A DNA stretch of 64,000 bases from Oscillospiraceae bacterium (GCA_015063325.1 SVUK01000017.1:62001-126000), one strand, 5' to 3'. Positions 50,544-59,934 are shown, counted from the first letter of the stretch. The notes: generated by a model from the letters alone, not told the origin. Numbers and translations are program-made.

Positions 50544-52313
50544 ATGGAAAACAATGAAGTAAACGTAAATGAAGGCAATCAGTCCGGTATTTCGCTGCGT
50601 CTTTTGTGGGATGTATTCAAGCGGTGCTGGTACTGGATGCTGATTGGCGCGGTATTGGCGGGAGGGCTTTCGCTTTGGTATTTCAATAAGAATTTCGTTC
50701 CGTCTTATTCGGTTACCTCTAAGTTTTATATTTCCAATGTTGCGTCAACGACCTCGCTTTATTCTGCCGGTCAGATCGACGGCGCGGCTTCCATGGCGGA
50801 GCAGCTTGCTACGGTTATTACGGACAATAATAAGCTTGCCGGAATTATCAGCGCCGACATTGAAGTCAGAAAGAACTCGGATAATGTTTCCACGATTGTT
50901 AGAGATATTATCAATGCAACGAGCGGCGGAACCGATCTGAATCTTTTGGAGGAGCTTTTGAATAACCAAATTGCTACGGACCGAAAGACGACGCCGGTTA
51001 CGCAAAAGGATCAGTTCATTTCTCCGAATACCATAAGGAGAATGATTTCCGCCTCCAACGATGGCGCAATGTTGAGTGTGAAGGTTTCGGGCACCGATAA
51101 GAAGAAAATATTTTTGGTTGCTCAGTCGCTTGAAGAGTGGGTTCCCCGGTTCTGCGACGACATCAACAATCAGCCGGACGCTTTGTCGTATGCGCATCAG
51201 TCCAAATCTTTGAATTTGCAGAACTCGGTTTCTGAAACCGGTTTTACTGATAGTATTTTCAAGAGCGAAAACAGCCGTTCCGATATTTACCGGTATCCGC
51301 TTTTCATTACCGTTTTTGTTGCGGTTGCCATTTACGGTATTTTCCTGCTGATCGTTATTATGAATACCACTGTTTATTCCGCGGCGGATATCAAAGCGAT
51401 TTCTCCCAAATATTCTGTTATCGGTTCGATTGAGCACTGGACTTTGAACGATGAAAAGAAATGGGGTCGCAGAGCGCAACACAAGGCGGATATGCTCGGA
51501 ACGCACGTGGATCAGAAGCTGATTCTTCGCGAAAAGGCGCCGTTCCGCATTCAGGAAGGGTTCCACGAACTGAGAACGAACGTTACTTTCTGCGCCGCAG
51601 GAGAAAAGGGCTGCATTATCGGCGTTGCTTCCTCTATTGCCGGCAGTGGTAAAAGTTTCGTAATGGCAAACCTTGCCGTTTCGCTTTCCAACTTGTACGA
51701 TAAAAAAGTTCTTTTGGTGGACGGTGACTTGCGCCGCCCGATGCTTCATAAGATTTTTGCCCTTCAAAATAAAATCGGTTTGAGCAATTTGATTGCCGGT
51801 ATGGAACTTAATGATGCGGATTTGAAGCATTCTTTTGACCGCTTGGATGTGATCACTGCAGGAACGCTTCCTCCCAACCCGATCGATCTTCTTTCCAGCC
51901 CACGCATGAAGGAAATGCTTGCAAAGTGGAAGACCGAATACGACTATATTCTGATTGACCTGCCGCCGGTTGGTGAAGTTGCTGATATGTTCGCAGTTTC
52001 GGATATGATTTCCGGTTATATCTATGTTGTTCGTTCCGGTTATACGGACAGCCGCATTCTGCGCGATACCACCGAAACTATCACCAGCAAGAATGCAAAG
52101 ATCTTCGGTTATGTTGTCACCGACGTTCATCCCGAGCGTACGGAAGGGTACACCAGATACAGTCACTATTATCGTTACTACAAGTACGGCTACTACAACC
52201 GTTATAAATCCTATTCGAGTTATGCGAAAGCGGCAAACGAGAATGCGGGTAATCAACAACAAAACGGAAAAGAGCAAGCTGAAAAACAGCAAGACAGTAA
52301 AAAATCCAAATAA
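50544..52313 (+). CDS. Polysaccharide co-polymerase / tyrosine autokinase (Wzz-CpsD fusion)
   Basis: A 589-residue exopolysaccharide regulator. Residues 1-280 are a Wzz chain-length domain with membrane helices at about 34-54 and 252-272. The C-terminal BY-kinase has Walker A with AGSGKS (residues about 366-371; most BY-kinases have GEGKS), Walker A' VLLVDGDLRRP and Walker B ILIDLPP. The last 60 residues are Tyr-rich (about 16 Tyr), the autophosphorylation tail. The CapD/PglF-type dehydratase at 59935 may act in the same pathway. Confidence 0.92.
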   Translation: MENNEVNVNEGNQSGISLRLLWDVFKRCWYWMLIGAVLAGGLSLWYFNKNFVPSYSVTSKFYISNVASTTSLYSAGQIDGAASMAEQLATVITDNNKLAGIISADIEVRKNSDNVSTIVRDIINATSGGTDLNLLEELLNNQIATDRKTTPVTQKDQFISPNTIRRMISASNDGAMLSVKVSGTDKKKIFLVAQSLEEWVPRFCDDINNQPDALSYAHQSKSLNLQNSVSETGFTDSIFKSENSRSDIYRYPLFITVFVAVAIYGIFLLIVIMNTTVYSAADIKAISPKYSVIGSIEHWTLNDEKKWGRRAQHKADMLGTHVDQKLILREKAPFRIQEGFHELRTNVTFCAAGEKGCIIGVASSIAGSGKSFVMANLAVSLSNLYDKKVLLVDGDLRRPMLHKIFALQNKIGLSNLIAGMELNDADLKHSFDRLDVITAGTLPPNPIDLLSSPRMKEMLAKWKTEYDYILIDLPPVGEVADMFAVSDMISGYIYVVRSGYTDSRILRDTTETITSKNAKIFGYVVTDVHPERTEGYTRYSHYYRYYKYGYYNRYKSYSSYAKAANENAGNQQQNGKEQAEKQQDSKKSK

Positions 52314-52320
52314 TGAAAAA

Positions 52321-52358
52321 ACGCAACCATGACTCATTTGGGTCATGGTTGCATTTTA
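52321..52358 (+). terminator. Terminator of the BY-kinase gene
   Basis: Perfect 11-bp stem GCAACCATGAC/GTCATGGTTGC (52323-52333, 52342-52352) followed by ATTTT. Confidence 0.8.
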
Positions 52359-52402
52359 AAGGTGAAATTAGCAAAAGCTAACCGCGGAAGGGAGGAGTAT
52401 GG

Positions 52403-54889
52403 ATGCAACAATATCAAGTAACGGGAATGAGTTGCGCCGCTTGTTCGGCAAGGGTTGAAAAAGCTGTTTCGGCTGTCGATGGTGTAACCTCTTGCTCGGT
52501 TAGTCTTTTGACCAATTCCATGGGTGTGGAAGGAACGGCAAAGCCAGAGGAGATCATTGCCGCTGTGGAAGCGGCAGGATACGGCGCAAGACAAAAAGGA
52601 AAAGAGCAGCAGACGATTCGCAAAGGGGAAACCCTTTCCGATAGGGAAAGCCTACTTTTGCTTCGCAGATTGATTGTTTCGCTTGTGTTTTTGATTCCTT
52701 TGATGTATTTTTCCATGGGGCATTCCATGTGGGGATGGTATTTGCCGTTTGGATTGGAGCATAACCCGGTTGCCGTTGGTATTTTGCAGTTGCTCCTTTC
52801 GGCGGCGATTATGGTTGTCAACCAAAAGTTTTTTATCAGCGGTTTTCGTGGTGTTCTTCATCGTGCGCCCAATATGGATACGCTCGTTTCGCTCGGTGCG
52901 CTTGCGGCTTTCGGATACAGCGTCTATGCGTTATTTGCCCTTTCGGGTAAAATTGCCGCAGGGGATCATGCCGCCGCCCACGCGTATTTGCACGAATTCT
53001 ATTTTGAATCGGCAGGGATGATCTTGACTTTGATTACCCTTGGCAAACTTTTGGAAGCGAAGGCAAAGGGGAGAACCACAAATGCACTGCGCGGATTGAT
53101 GGAGCTTGCCCCTCAAACGGCAATTTTGTTACGCGATGGAAAGGAAATTGAGGTTCCCGTAACCGAAGTCCGTGTGGACGATATTTTTCTCGTTCGTCCG
53201 GGTGGGAAAATCCCGGTGGACGGTATTGTTTTAGAGGGAAACGGAGCTGTTGACGAATCTGCTTTGACCGGTGAGAGTCTGCCGATTGATAAAATGGCGA
53301 ACGATCGTGTTTTTGCGGCGACCATCAACAATTCCGGGTATCTCAAATGTCGGGCGACCAAGGTCGGCGAGGATACCGCACTTTCCAAAATCATTCAAAT
53401 GGTCAGCGACGCGTCGGCAACCAAAGCTCCCATTGCAAAAACAGCGGACCGTGTTTCGGGTGTTTTCGTTCCGGCTGTTTTGCTGATTTCGCTTGTTACG
53501 CTTTTGATTTGGCTGATCGTTCGTCAAACGCCCGGATTTGCGCTTGCCCGTGCCATTGCGGTTTTGGTGATTAGTTGTCCCTGCGCTTTGGGGCTTGCAA
53601 CGCCGGTAGCAATTATGGTGGGCAGTGGTATTGGGGCAAGGAACGGTATTTTATTCAAAACGGCGACTGCGTTGGAAAGTACCGGACGAGTTACGACGGT
53701 TGTTTTGGATAAAACCGGAACCGTGACGACCGGAAACCCGACCGTGACCGATCTTTTGCCGGCAGATGGCGTTTCCGAAGAGGAATTGCTTTTGCTTGCA
53801 GGTGCTTTGGAATCAAAAAGCGAACATCCTCTTGCAAAAGCAATTATGGAAGAGGTTGAGCGGCGCGAAATTTCGGTTCCGGAGGTTTCTCAATTTACTG
53901 CGCTTGCCGGAAGCGGTGTGACTGCGACTTTGGGCGAGGCAACGATTTTGGGAGGAAATCAAAAGACAGTTACAGCACATGCCCCATTCTCCGAACAGTT
54001 GCTTTTCAAATCCGAAAGTTTTGCAAAAGAAGGGAAAACGCCTCTTTTCTTTGCAAAGGGAACGAATGCCGCCGGTATCATTGCCGTTGCGGATATTCCC
54101 AAACAAGAGAGCGCAGATGCGATTGCACGATTGAAAAAATCGGGACTACGCGTCGTTCTTTTGACCGGTGACAATTTTCAAACGGCAAATGCCATTGCAA
54201 AACAGGTTGGGATTGACGAGGTGATTGCCGAGGTATTGCCCGACCAAAAAGCCGAAGTCGTTGGCAAATTGCAAGCCGAGGGAGAAAAGGTTGCAATGGT
54301 GGGTGATGGGATTAACGACGCGCCTGCGTTGACTGCCGCGGACGTTGGTTTTGCCATTGGAGCAGGAACGGATATTGCCATTGACGCTGCGGACGTCGTG
54401 CTGGTACAAAGTCGGCTTTCGGACGTTCCTGCGGCGATTTGCATTGGCAAAAAGACGCTTCGCAATATCAAAGAAAATTTGTTTTGGGCGTTCTTTTATA
54501 ACGTAATCGGTATTCCTTTGGCGGCAGGTGTTTGGTATGCTTGGCAAGGTTGGCTACTCAATCCCATGTTCGGTGCGGCGGCAATGTCGCTTTCCAGTTT
54601 TTGCGTGGTTATGAACGCTTTGCGCTTGAATTTGATCAGGATTCACCCAAAAGCGGAAAAAGGAAAAAGAGAAAAGAGGGAAGAACAAATGAAAGAAACT
54701 TTAAAAATTGAAGGGATGATGTGTCCACACTGCGAAATGCACGTCAAACAGGCGTTGGAAGCTCTTCCAACGGTCGAAAGTGCCGAGGTCAGTCACAAGA
54801 CGGGAACAGCCGTGGTAACGCTGACCGCGCCCACCGACCGCGCCGTTTTTGAAAAAGCGATCGCCGATGCAGGCTATCAGCTGAAATAA
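52403..54889 (+). CDS. copA: Copper-translocating P-type ATPase CopA with CopZ-like C-terminal domain
   Basis: An 828-residue P1B-ATPase exporting Cu(I). N-terminal HMA domain with CAAC (Cys11, Cys14), eight membrane helices with CPC near 390, phosphorylation site DKTGT (Asp436), GDGINDAP, and the C-terminal YN and MSSF-like (MSLSSF) copper ligands. After a Lys/Glu linker, residues 763-828 are a second heavy-metal domain with CPHC, like a fused CopZ chaperone. GGGAGGAG precedes the ATG. A Fur-family gene follows but has its own promoter. Confidence 0.95.
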   Translation: MQQYQVTGMSCAACSARVEKAVSAVDGVTSCSVSLLTNSMGVEGTAKPEEIIAAVEAAGYGARQKGKEQQTIRKGETLSDRESLLLLRRLIVSLVFLIPLMYFSMGHSMWGWYLPFGLEHNPVAVGILQLLLSAAIMVVNQKFFISGFRGVLHRAPNMDTLVSLGALAAFGYSVYALFALSGKIAAGDHAAAHAYLHEFYFESAGMILTLITLGKLLEAKAKGRTTNALRGLMELAPQTAILLRDGKEIEVPVTEVRVDDIFLVRPGGKIPVDGIVLEGNGAVDESALTGESLPIDKMANDRVFAATINNSGYLKCRATKVGEDTALSKIIQMVSDASATKAPIAKTADRVSGVFVPAVLLISLVTLLIWLIVRQTPGFALARAIAVLVISCPCALGLATPVAIMVGSGIGARNGILFKTATALESTGRVTTVVLDKTGTVTTGNPTVTDLLPADGVSEEELLLLAGALESKSEHPLAKAIMEEVERREISVPEVSQFTALAGSGVTATLGEATILGGNQKTVTAHAPFSEQLLFKSESFAKEGKTPLFFAKGTNAAGIIAVADIPKQESADAIARLKKSGLRVVLLTGDNFQTANAIAKQVGIDEVIAEVLPDQKAEVVGKLQAEGEKVAMVGDGINDAPALTAADVGFAIGAGTDIAIDAADVVLVQSRLSDVPAAICIGKKTLRNIKENLFWAFFYNVIGIPLAAGVWYAWQGWLLNPMFGAAAMSLSSFCVVMNALRLNLIRIHPKAEKGKREKREEQMKETLKIEGMMCPHCEMHVKQALEALPTVESAEVSHKTGTAVVTLTAPTDRAVFEKAIADAGYQLK

Positions 54890-54899
54890 CTGAAAAAAT

Positions 54900-54936
54900 G
54901 AGAACCGCAAGGAAAAAGCCGCGTGGTTCTCTTTTT
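54900..54936 (+). terminator. Terminator of copA
   Basis: Stem GAGAACC/GGTTCTC with a GC inner part and T5 tail. Confidence 0.75.
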
Positions 54937-54970
54937 ATTGCCTAAAATTAAGAAAAGTTCTCAAATTGTA

Positions 54971-54999
54971 TTGACAAATCAATTTGTATATGATACAAT
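54971..54999 (+). promoter_or_regulatory. Promoter of the Fur-family gene
   Basis: TTGACA (54971-54976), 17-base spacer, TACAAT (54994-54999). Confidence 0.85.
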
Positions 55000-55015
55000 A
55001 CCCTATGTTTGAAAA

Positions 55016-55030
55016 TGAGAACGATTCTCA
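55016..55030 (+). promoter_or_regulatory. Fur/Zur-type box
   Basis: TGAGAACGATTCTCA is a 7-1-7 inverted repeat with one mismatch, the layout of Fur-family boxes. It lies just after the predicted transcription start, so binding would repress the two following genes. Confidence 0.65.
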
Positions 55031-55049
55031 AAAAAGAAAAGGAATTCCT

Positions 55050-55457
55050 ATGAAACAATACAAAACGGAGGGGAGAGAACGGCTTGTTTCTTTTCTTTCC
55101 CAAAATCCGGATCAGCATTTTACCGCCGAGGAGATCTGCCGGGCGGTTCACGGCGGAAAAGCGGCGCAGAGTAGCGTTTACCGTCATTTGACCGAGCTTT
55201 GCGCGAATGATGTCGTTCGCAAATTCCGCGATGAGGAAACTGCAAAGATTCGCTATCAGTACGTTGGAGACGCCTGCGATTGCCGCAATCATTTTCACGC
55301 AAAATGCACAATTTGCGGTAAAATTGAACATTTGGCTTGCGGCGATTCAGCCGGATTTGCGGCACACCTTTTGAAGGAGCACGGCTTCTCTATTGATTGC
55401 GGACAATCCCTTTTATACGGCGTTTGCGCCGATTGTCGGAAGGGGGAGAGAGCATGA
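55050..55457 (+). CDS. Fur family metalloregulator
   Basis: A 135-residue Fur/Zur/PerR-type repressor. Winged helix in residues 1-80 (FTAEEICRAVH... SSVYRHLTELCANDVV) and a metal-binding dimerisation domain with HFHAKCTICGKIEHLACGD and a C-terminal CADC structural zinc pair. The ATG at 55050 follows AAAGGAATTCC; an upstream frame from 54984 crosses the promoter. It is coupled to a heavy-metal exporter by ATGA, so it probably senses zinc or manganese rather than being a general Fur. Confidence 0.88.
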   Translation: MKQYKTEGRERLVSFLSQNPDQHFTAEEICRAVHGGKAAQSSVYRHLTELCANDVVRKFRDEETAKIRYQYVGDACDCRNHFHAKCTICGKIEHLACGDSAGFAAHLLKEHGFSIDCGQSLLYGVCADCRKGERA

Positions 55458-56314
55458 TCGACGTCATTTTGGATACCCTTTTGGACGTGGTAAAACTATT
55501 GCCGTTTCTCTTTCTTGCCTATTTATTTATGGAGTTCTTGGAACACCATGCAGGAGGAAAAACCGAGCGTTTGCTTGCCAAATCCGGCAAAATTGCACCG
55601 TTTTTCGGCGGCTTGCTCGGATTGGTGCCGCAATGCGGTTTCTCGGCGGCGGCAAGCGAACTTTATGCCGGTCGATTGATTACGACCGGAACGTTAATTG
55701 CTGTATTTCTATCCACCTCGGACGAAATGTTGCCCATTATGATTTCCCATGGGGTTTTTCCCTGGAAACTTTTGCTTTCCAAGATGGTTGTTGGTATTCT
55801 TGCCGGGTTTCTGATCGATTTGATTGCCCGTATTTTTTGCAGGAAACATCCGGTTGCAGAAGAAACAAAAATTGAGGATATTTGCGAACGCGAGCACTGT
55901 CAATGCGGTGACCATATTGCACTTTCTGCGCTTAAGCACACACTGCGGATTGTGGTATTCCTTTTGATCGTAACGTTTCTTTTGAATACCGTGGTCCATT
56001 TTGTTGGGGAGGAGCGGCTTGCGGCTCTTGTCGGAACGCGCCCGATTCTTGCCAATCTGCTTTCGGCGATTGTGGGTCTGATTCCAAACTGTGCTTCCAG
56101 CGTTGTGCTGACGGAACTCTATTTGGAAGGTGTTTTGAGCGTTGGCGCACTGCTTTCCGGTTTGTTGGTTAATGCAGGGGTCGGCTTGCTCGTCCTCTTC
56201 CGAAACAATCGCCCTGTGCGCGATTCTTTCCGCATTTTTGCTATTCTGTTTGCCGTTGGATTGCTCGCAGGACTTCTTGTTGATCTGACTCCGCTTGCCG
56301 GAATTTTAAAATAG
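55454..56314 (+). CDS. Putative 10-TM heavy-metal exporter (ArsP_2 family)
   Basis: A 286-residue membrane protein with about nine or ten helices. GLLGLVPQCGFSAAASELYAGR and the related GLIPNCASSVVLTELY show the two-fold repeat of this family, often labelled a manganese or arsenic efflux protein. A cytoplasmic loop at about 150-175 is rich in Cys and His (CEREHCQCGDH), a likely metal sensor site. The ATG overlaps the regulator stop. A terminator follows. Confidence 0.82.
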   Translation: MIDVILDTLLDVVKLLPFLFLAYLFMEFLEHHAGGKTERLLAKSGKIAPFFGGLLGLVPQCGFSAAASELYAGRLITTGTLIAVFLSTSDEMLPIMISHGVFPWKLLLSKMVVGILAGFLIDLIARIFCRKHPVAEETKIEDICEREHCQCGDHIALSALKHTLRIVVFLLIVTFLLNTVVHFVGEERLAALVGTRPILANLLSAIVGLIPNCASSVVLTELYLEGVLSVGALLSGLLVNAGVGLLVLFRNNRPVRDSFRIFAILFAVGLLAGLLVDLTPLAGILK

Positions 56315-56348
56315 AAAAAATCCGCGTCACTTTGGACGCGGATTTTTT
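56315..56348. terminator. Bidirectional terminator between exporter and spoIIR
   Basis: Perfect 14-bp stem (56315-56328 with 56335-56348), A6 and T6 tails, between two convergent genes; its right arm ends at the spoIIR stop. Confidence 0.9.
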
Positions 56349-56950
56349 CATTTTCTTTTAAAAATTTCCAAAATTTTGAAGCGCACTTTGTAAACCGGTT
56401 TGTCATTTTCGGTAATGATCTTATATTGGCTGGGAGTTAATCCGACCGAAATAAAAGTATCCTCGGCTTCTTCTTTTGAAACGGTTGCCGCCGCGCGGCA
56501 GATGGGCGGAAACAGACAGCACCACCAGTTGTGCCCTTCGGCTTCTCCGATCAGTACGCGCATGGAAAGATAGGAGCCGGCAGGAAAGCAGAAGCTATCA
56601 TATGTTCGCTCCGGATATTCTTCCCAGTCAAATTCAATGGTCACGGCGTCAGTGCTTCCTTCTGTTTCCAATACAGATTTTGCCGTTTGCGTCAGTTCAG
56701 AAAGGTGGGCGCGCAAAATTGTTTCTGCCTCGTCCTTATCCTTGCAATTTTCCAACAGAGGTGCAGTGACATCCAAAATTGCGTCCCGTACTTTTAATTT
56801 AATCGCTTGATCTTCCTCGGAATCTGAGTTTGCCAAAATATGCAATCGGACGACTGAATCGTATATTTCTTCCTCCCCATGAACAGGGAACAATCCGACG
56901 AATAAAAACAATGAGACTACGATCAATATTGCTGCAATCGATGCTTTCAT
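56348..56950 (-). CDS. spoIIR: Stage II sporulation protein R
   Basis: A 200-residue signalling protein secreted from the forespore that triggers processing of pro-SigE in the mother cell. An N-terminal membrane/signal helix (3-25) is followed by VVRLHILANSDSEEDQAIKLKVRD and the signature GHNWWCCLFPPIC. The ATG at 56950 has GGGAGG 8 bases upstream; the in-frame start at 56989 lacks one. Its presence indicates an endospore former. Confidence 0.95.
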   Translation of the reverse strand: MKASIAAILIVVSLFLFVGLFPVHGEEEIYDSVVRLHILANSDSEEDQAIKLKVRDAILDVTAPLLENCKDKDEAETILRAHLSELTQTAKSVLETEGSTDAVTIEFDWEEYPERTYDSFCFPAGSYLSMRVLIGEAEGHNWWCCLFPPICRAAATVSKEEAEDTFISVGLTPSQYKIITENDKPVYKVRFKILEIFKRK

Positions 56951-57055
56951 AAAAAATCCTCCCAATAGGCGTTTGATTCCATCATGCACCGATCGGGAGA
57001 ATCTTATTCAATTTTGCCAATAAAACGTGGAAATTTTTTCCAAAAAATGGAATAA

Positions 57056-57433
57056 TCAGGGGTTATCCGGTTGGTCTTCGTCCTCGTCCGGTTCGGAAAT
57101 TTCCAAGTTGTTCAAAATAGAGGCGATATGTGCGCCGTAGGCGATTGAAGTATCGCGATGGAAAGAAAGCTCGGGGGTAATGCGCAAATTGAGGGTACGG
57201 GCAAGCTCGCGGCGAATATATCCGCTTGCCGCTTTCAATCCCTGCTGTACCTCTTTTTCATCGCCGGACAAAAAAGAATAGTAGATTTTCGCATATTTCA
57301 AGTCGGGGGAGACTTCGGCGGCTGTCACGCTCAAAAAAGCGTCCTGCACGCGAGGATCCTTGACTCCGCGCAGAATGTTCATCATTTCTTTTCGCATTTC
57401 TTCGTTGATGCGATCTCTTCTGTATCGTCCCAT
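57056..57433 (-). CDS. rbfA: Ribosome-binding factor A
   Basis: A 125-residue KH-fold factor for late 16S rRNA maturation. DRINEEMRKEMMNILRGVKDPRV, TAAEVSPDLKYAKIYYSF and ISELSFHRD-type (here TPELSFHRDTSIAYG) segments are typical, with an acidic C-terminal tail. It is preceded by a GGCAGTG region without strong AGGAGG. The usual nusA-infB neighbours are absent. Confidence 0.95.
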   Translation of the reverse strand: MGRYRRDRINEEMRKEMMNILRGVKDPRVQDAFLSVTAAEVSPDLKYAKIYYSFLSGDEKEVQQGLKAASGYIRRELARTLNLRITPELSFHRDTSIAYGAHIASILNNLEISEPDEDEDQPDNP

Positions 57434-57467
57434 CGGTTTAACACTGCCTTTCGTTTAAAATTTGCAG

Positions 57468-57494
57468 AAAAAAACGGCGTACAGCCGTTTTTTT
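57468..57494 (-). terminator. Terminator after the small membrane protein
   Basis: Stem AAAAAACGGC/GCCGTTTTTT with a 5-base loop, on the minus strand just after the gene at 57505-57711. Confidence 0.8.
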
Positions 57495-57504
57495 CGGAGG
57501 TCAT

Positions 57505-57711
57505 TTATGCTTCTTCACCGTCGACGATTTCGGAAAGGTCTTCTACTTCGTCGTTGTCGGTTTCCTCATCACCTTCTAAAAGGTCGGCTTCTTCGGCTTG
57601 CAATTTCTTTTTCACAATCTTGTTGTAAAGAATGCAACCGATTGCGGCAATTGCTCCGAGAACAAGCAAAAAGGATAAAATTGCAGGAATGCAGGATTTT
57701 CTTTCTTTCAT
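57505..57711 (-). CDS. Small single-pass membrane protein with acidic tail
   Basis: A 68-residue protein: short basic N-terminus, one membrane helix at about 9-31, a basic KKK patch and then 30 residues rich in Glu and Asp. I do not recognise it; such proteins are common in clostridia. GGGAGGGTTT precedes the ATG. Transcribed towards rbfA but separated from it by a terminator. Confidence 0.65.
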   Translation of the reverse strand: MKERKSCIPAILSFLLVLGAIAAIGCILYNKIVKKKLQAEEADLLEGDEETDNDEVEDLSEIVDGEEA

Positions 57712-57901
57712 TTTACAAACCCTCCCTTTTTATTTTCTTACAAGGATAGTATATCATGGAAATCGGCATTTTACAAGGGATTTTAAAAATTTTTTGTGCT
57801 TTTGACTTTTAATAAGGAAAGGAAAAACGAGCCCCTCTTGATTTTCCATACAATTTGTGATAGGATAATAGGGAAATTTGCAGGAAAGGGAGAAAATTGC
57901 C

Positions 57902-58735
57902 GTGACCTATCGGGAAATTGTTGAAAAACTGCAGTGCGCCGGTATTGAGAATGCAGAATGGGACGCATTTTTGCTAATCGAACATTTTTGCGGTTTTTCA
58001 AAAGAGCAGGTCTTGGCAAATCGTGAACATCGGTTTTCGTCCCCGGAGTTGATTTCGGCAGTTGAACGGCGTGCCGCGCGGTATCCGCTTCAATACCTGC
58101 TGGGCGAATGGCAATTTTATCGTCAAACCTACCGGGTTTCTCCCGGTTGCCTGATTCCGCGTTCAGATACCGAAATTTTGGTGGAAGAAGCGATTCGCAG
58201 ACTCCCGAAAAATGCTTTTTTTGCCGATCTTTGCACCGGGAGCGGTTGTATTGCCGTTTCAATTCTTTGTGAGCGCCCTGACGCAACTGCCGTTGCAGTG
58301 GATTTTTCGGACGATGCGCTTGCGATTGCCGCCGAAAATGCCGCACGCAACGGTGTGAGCGACCGTTTGATTCTCAAAAAAGCCGATTTGCTTGTTGATC
58401 TTCCAAGCGTTTGGAATGCCGGTTTGCCGATCCCTTCGGCGCTTATATCCAATCCGCCCTATATCCGCACAAGCGATCTCGCCGGGCTGTCTTTGGAGGT
58501 GCAGAATGAGCCGCGTATGGCGCTTGACGGCGGGGAGGATGGCTTGATCTTTTACCGCAAATTGATTTCGATTGCAAAAGGCTGTCTATTGCCGGATGGT
58601 TTTTGTCTGTTTGAGATTGGTTTTGATCAGGCAATTGAAATTCAAGCGCTTGCAAATGCCGGTGCTTTTGATTGCCGGATTCTGCGCGATTACGGCGGAA
58701 ACGACCGCGTTGCGTTCTTGCAAAAACAGAATTGA
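57902..58735 (+). CDS. prmC: Peptide chain release factor N5-glutamine methyltransferase
   Basis: A 277-residue enzyme methylating the GGQ glutamine of release factors. N-terminal helical domain, then the SAM motif DLCTGSGCIAVSIL and the catalytic NPPYIR. It starts with GTG at 57902, about 8-10 bases after AAAGGGAG; an in-frame TTG at 57878 precedes that site. prfA is not adjacent. Confidence 0.93.
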   Translation: MTYREIVEKLQCAGIENAEWDAFLLIEHFCGFSKEQVLANREHRFSSPELISAVERRAARYPLQYLLGEWQFYRQTYRVSPGCLIPRSDTEILVEEAIRRLPKNAFFADLCTGSGCIAVSILCERPDATAVAVDFSDDALAIAAENAARNGVSDRLILKKADLLVDLPSVWNAGLPIPSALISNPPYIRTSDLAGLSLEVQNEPRMALDGGEDGLIFYRKLISIAKGCLLPDGFCLFEIGFDQAIEIQALANAGAFDCRILRDYGGNDRVAFLQKQN

Positions 58736-58809
58736 CCGCTTTTTCATATACTGCATGAGAGGAACCGCATTGTCGGCGTCCTCTCATTTTTTTGCTATTG
58801 GAGGTGGCT

Positions 58810-59823
58810 ATGAAGATTGTTGTCTTGACCGGCGGCAACAGTACCGAACGGGCGGTTTCGCTTTCCTCCGGCGCGCGAATTGCCAAAGCGCTGAGGGAAA
58901 ACGGACACATGGTTTTGCTTCTTGACCTTTGCCGCGGTTTTTCTGATCTTCCGGATGATCCGGAAATCCTTTTTACACGAAATGCCGGGTTTGATTTTAA
59001 GGACTTCAAATCGATTGATTTCGTGGATACTTCTGCTTTTCATTCGATTGGCGAAAACGTTATTCAAATCTGCCGGATGGCGGACATCGTTTTTCTTGCG
59101 CTGCACGGCGGAATCGGTGAAAACGGAACTTTGCAGGCGCTTTTGGACTGCTACGGAATTTCCTATACCGGGAGCGACGCGGTTGGCAGTATGCTTGCCA
59201 TGGACAAAGATCTTTCCAAACGACTGTTTTGCGCCGCAGGGGTTCCGACGCCGGACTGGACGTTGTATGACGCTGAAAACGGTTCTTTTTCCAAACCGGT
59301 GGAGACGGTTGGTTATCCCTGTGTTGTCAAGCCTGCGAACGGCGGCTCCAGCGTCGGCGTTTTTTTTGCGAATGACGAAAAAGAATTCAACCGGGCATTG
59401 AAAAGCGCAAAGACGTTTTGTCGTTATCTTGTCATCGAAAAAATGATTCGGGGACGAGAATTGACCATCGGTGTTTTGGGAGAACGTGTTTTACCGCCTG
59501 TGGAGATTCTTCCGCCCGAAGGTATTTACGATTATCAAAATAAGTACAACGGAAAAACGATTGAAATTTGTCCGGCAAATCTTTCCGAAAAGGCGTCGGC
59601 AAAACTGAAAGCCTACGCGCTGAGTGCTTTTGGTGCTCTGCGTCTGCGCGATTATGCAAGGTTTGATTTTTTGCTGGACGAGAAAGAAAATCTGTGGTGT
59701 TTGGAGGGCAATACGCTGCCGGGAATGACGCAAACCAGTCTGTTTCCCAAAGAGGCGGAAACGATTGGCATTTCCTATGCGGCGCTGTGTGAATTGCTGG
59801 TGCAAATGTCGAAGAGAAGGTGA
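58810..59823 (+). CDS. ddl: D-alanine--D-alanine ligase
   Basis: A 337-residue ATP-grasp enzyme joining two D-Ala for peptidoglycan. GGNSTERAVSLSSG at the start, HGGIGENGTLQALL, VVKPANGGSSVGV and the C-terminal EGNTLPGMTQTSLFP (metal and substrate site) are all present. Start at 58810 after GGAGGTGG. The Tyr/Phe residue controlling D-Ala versus D-lactate looks like the D-Ala type but I could not align it surely. Confidence 0.93.
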   Translation: MKIVVLTGGNSTERAVSLSSGARIAKALRENGHMVLLLDLCRGFSDLPDDPEILFTRNAGFDFKDFKSIDFVDTSAFHSIGENVIQICRMADIVFLALHGGIGENGTLQALLDCYGISYTGSDAVGSMLAMDKDLSKRLFCAAGVPTPDWTLYDAENGSFSKPVETVGYPCVVKPANGGSSVGVFFANDEKEFNRALKSAKTFCRYLVIEKMIRGRELTIGVLGERVLPPVEILPPEGIYDYQNKYNGKTIEICPANLSEKASAKLKAYALSAFGALRLRDYARFDFLLDEKENLWCLEGNTLPGMTQTSLFPKEAETIGISYAALCELLVQMSKRR

Positions 59824-59850
59824 TAGGGAGGCGGGATAGGAAAAATAATC

Positions 59851-59879
59851 TTGACAAAAGGATACAATAATGGTATAAT
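59851..59879 (+). promoter_or_regulatory. Promoter of the CapD/PglF-type gene
   Basis: TTGACA (59851-59856), 17-base spacer, TATAAT (59874-59879). Confidence 0.9.
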
Positions 59880-59934
59880 GAGCTGAGAATATTATTTCTT
59901 AAAAAATAACTCGTTAAAAAAGAAGGATAGAATC

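Noticed and set aside
50745..52346. 533-codon open frame opposite the BY-kinase gene
   Set aside because: Shadow frame of a clearly conserved protein; the product has no domain and no ribosome binding site.
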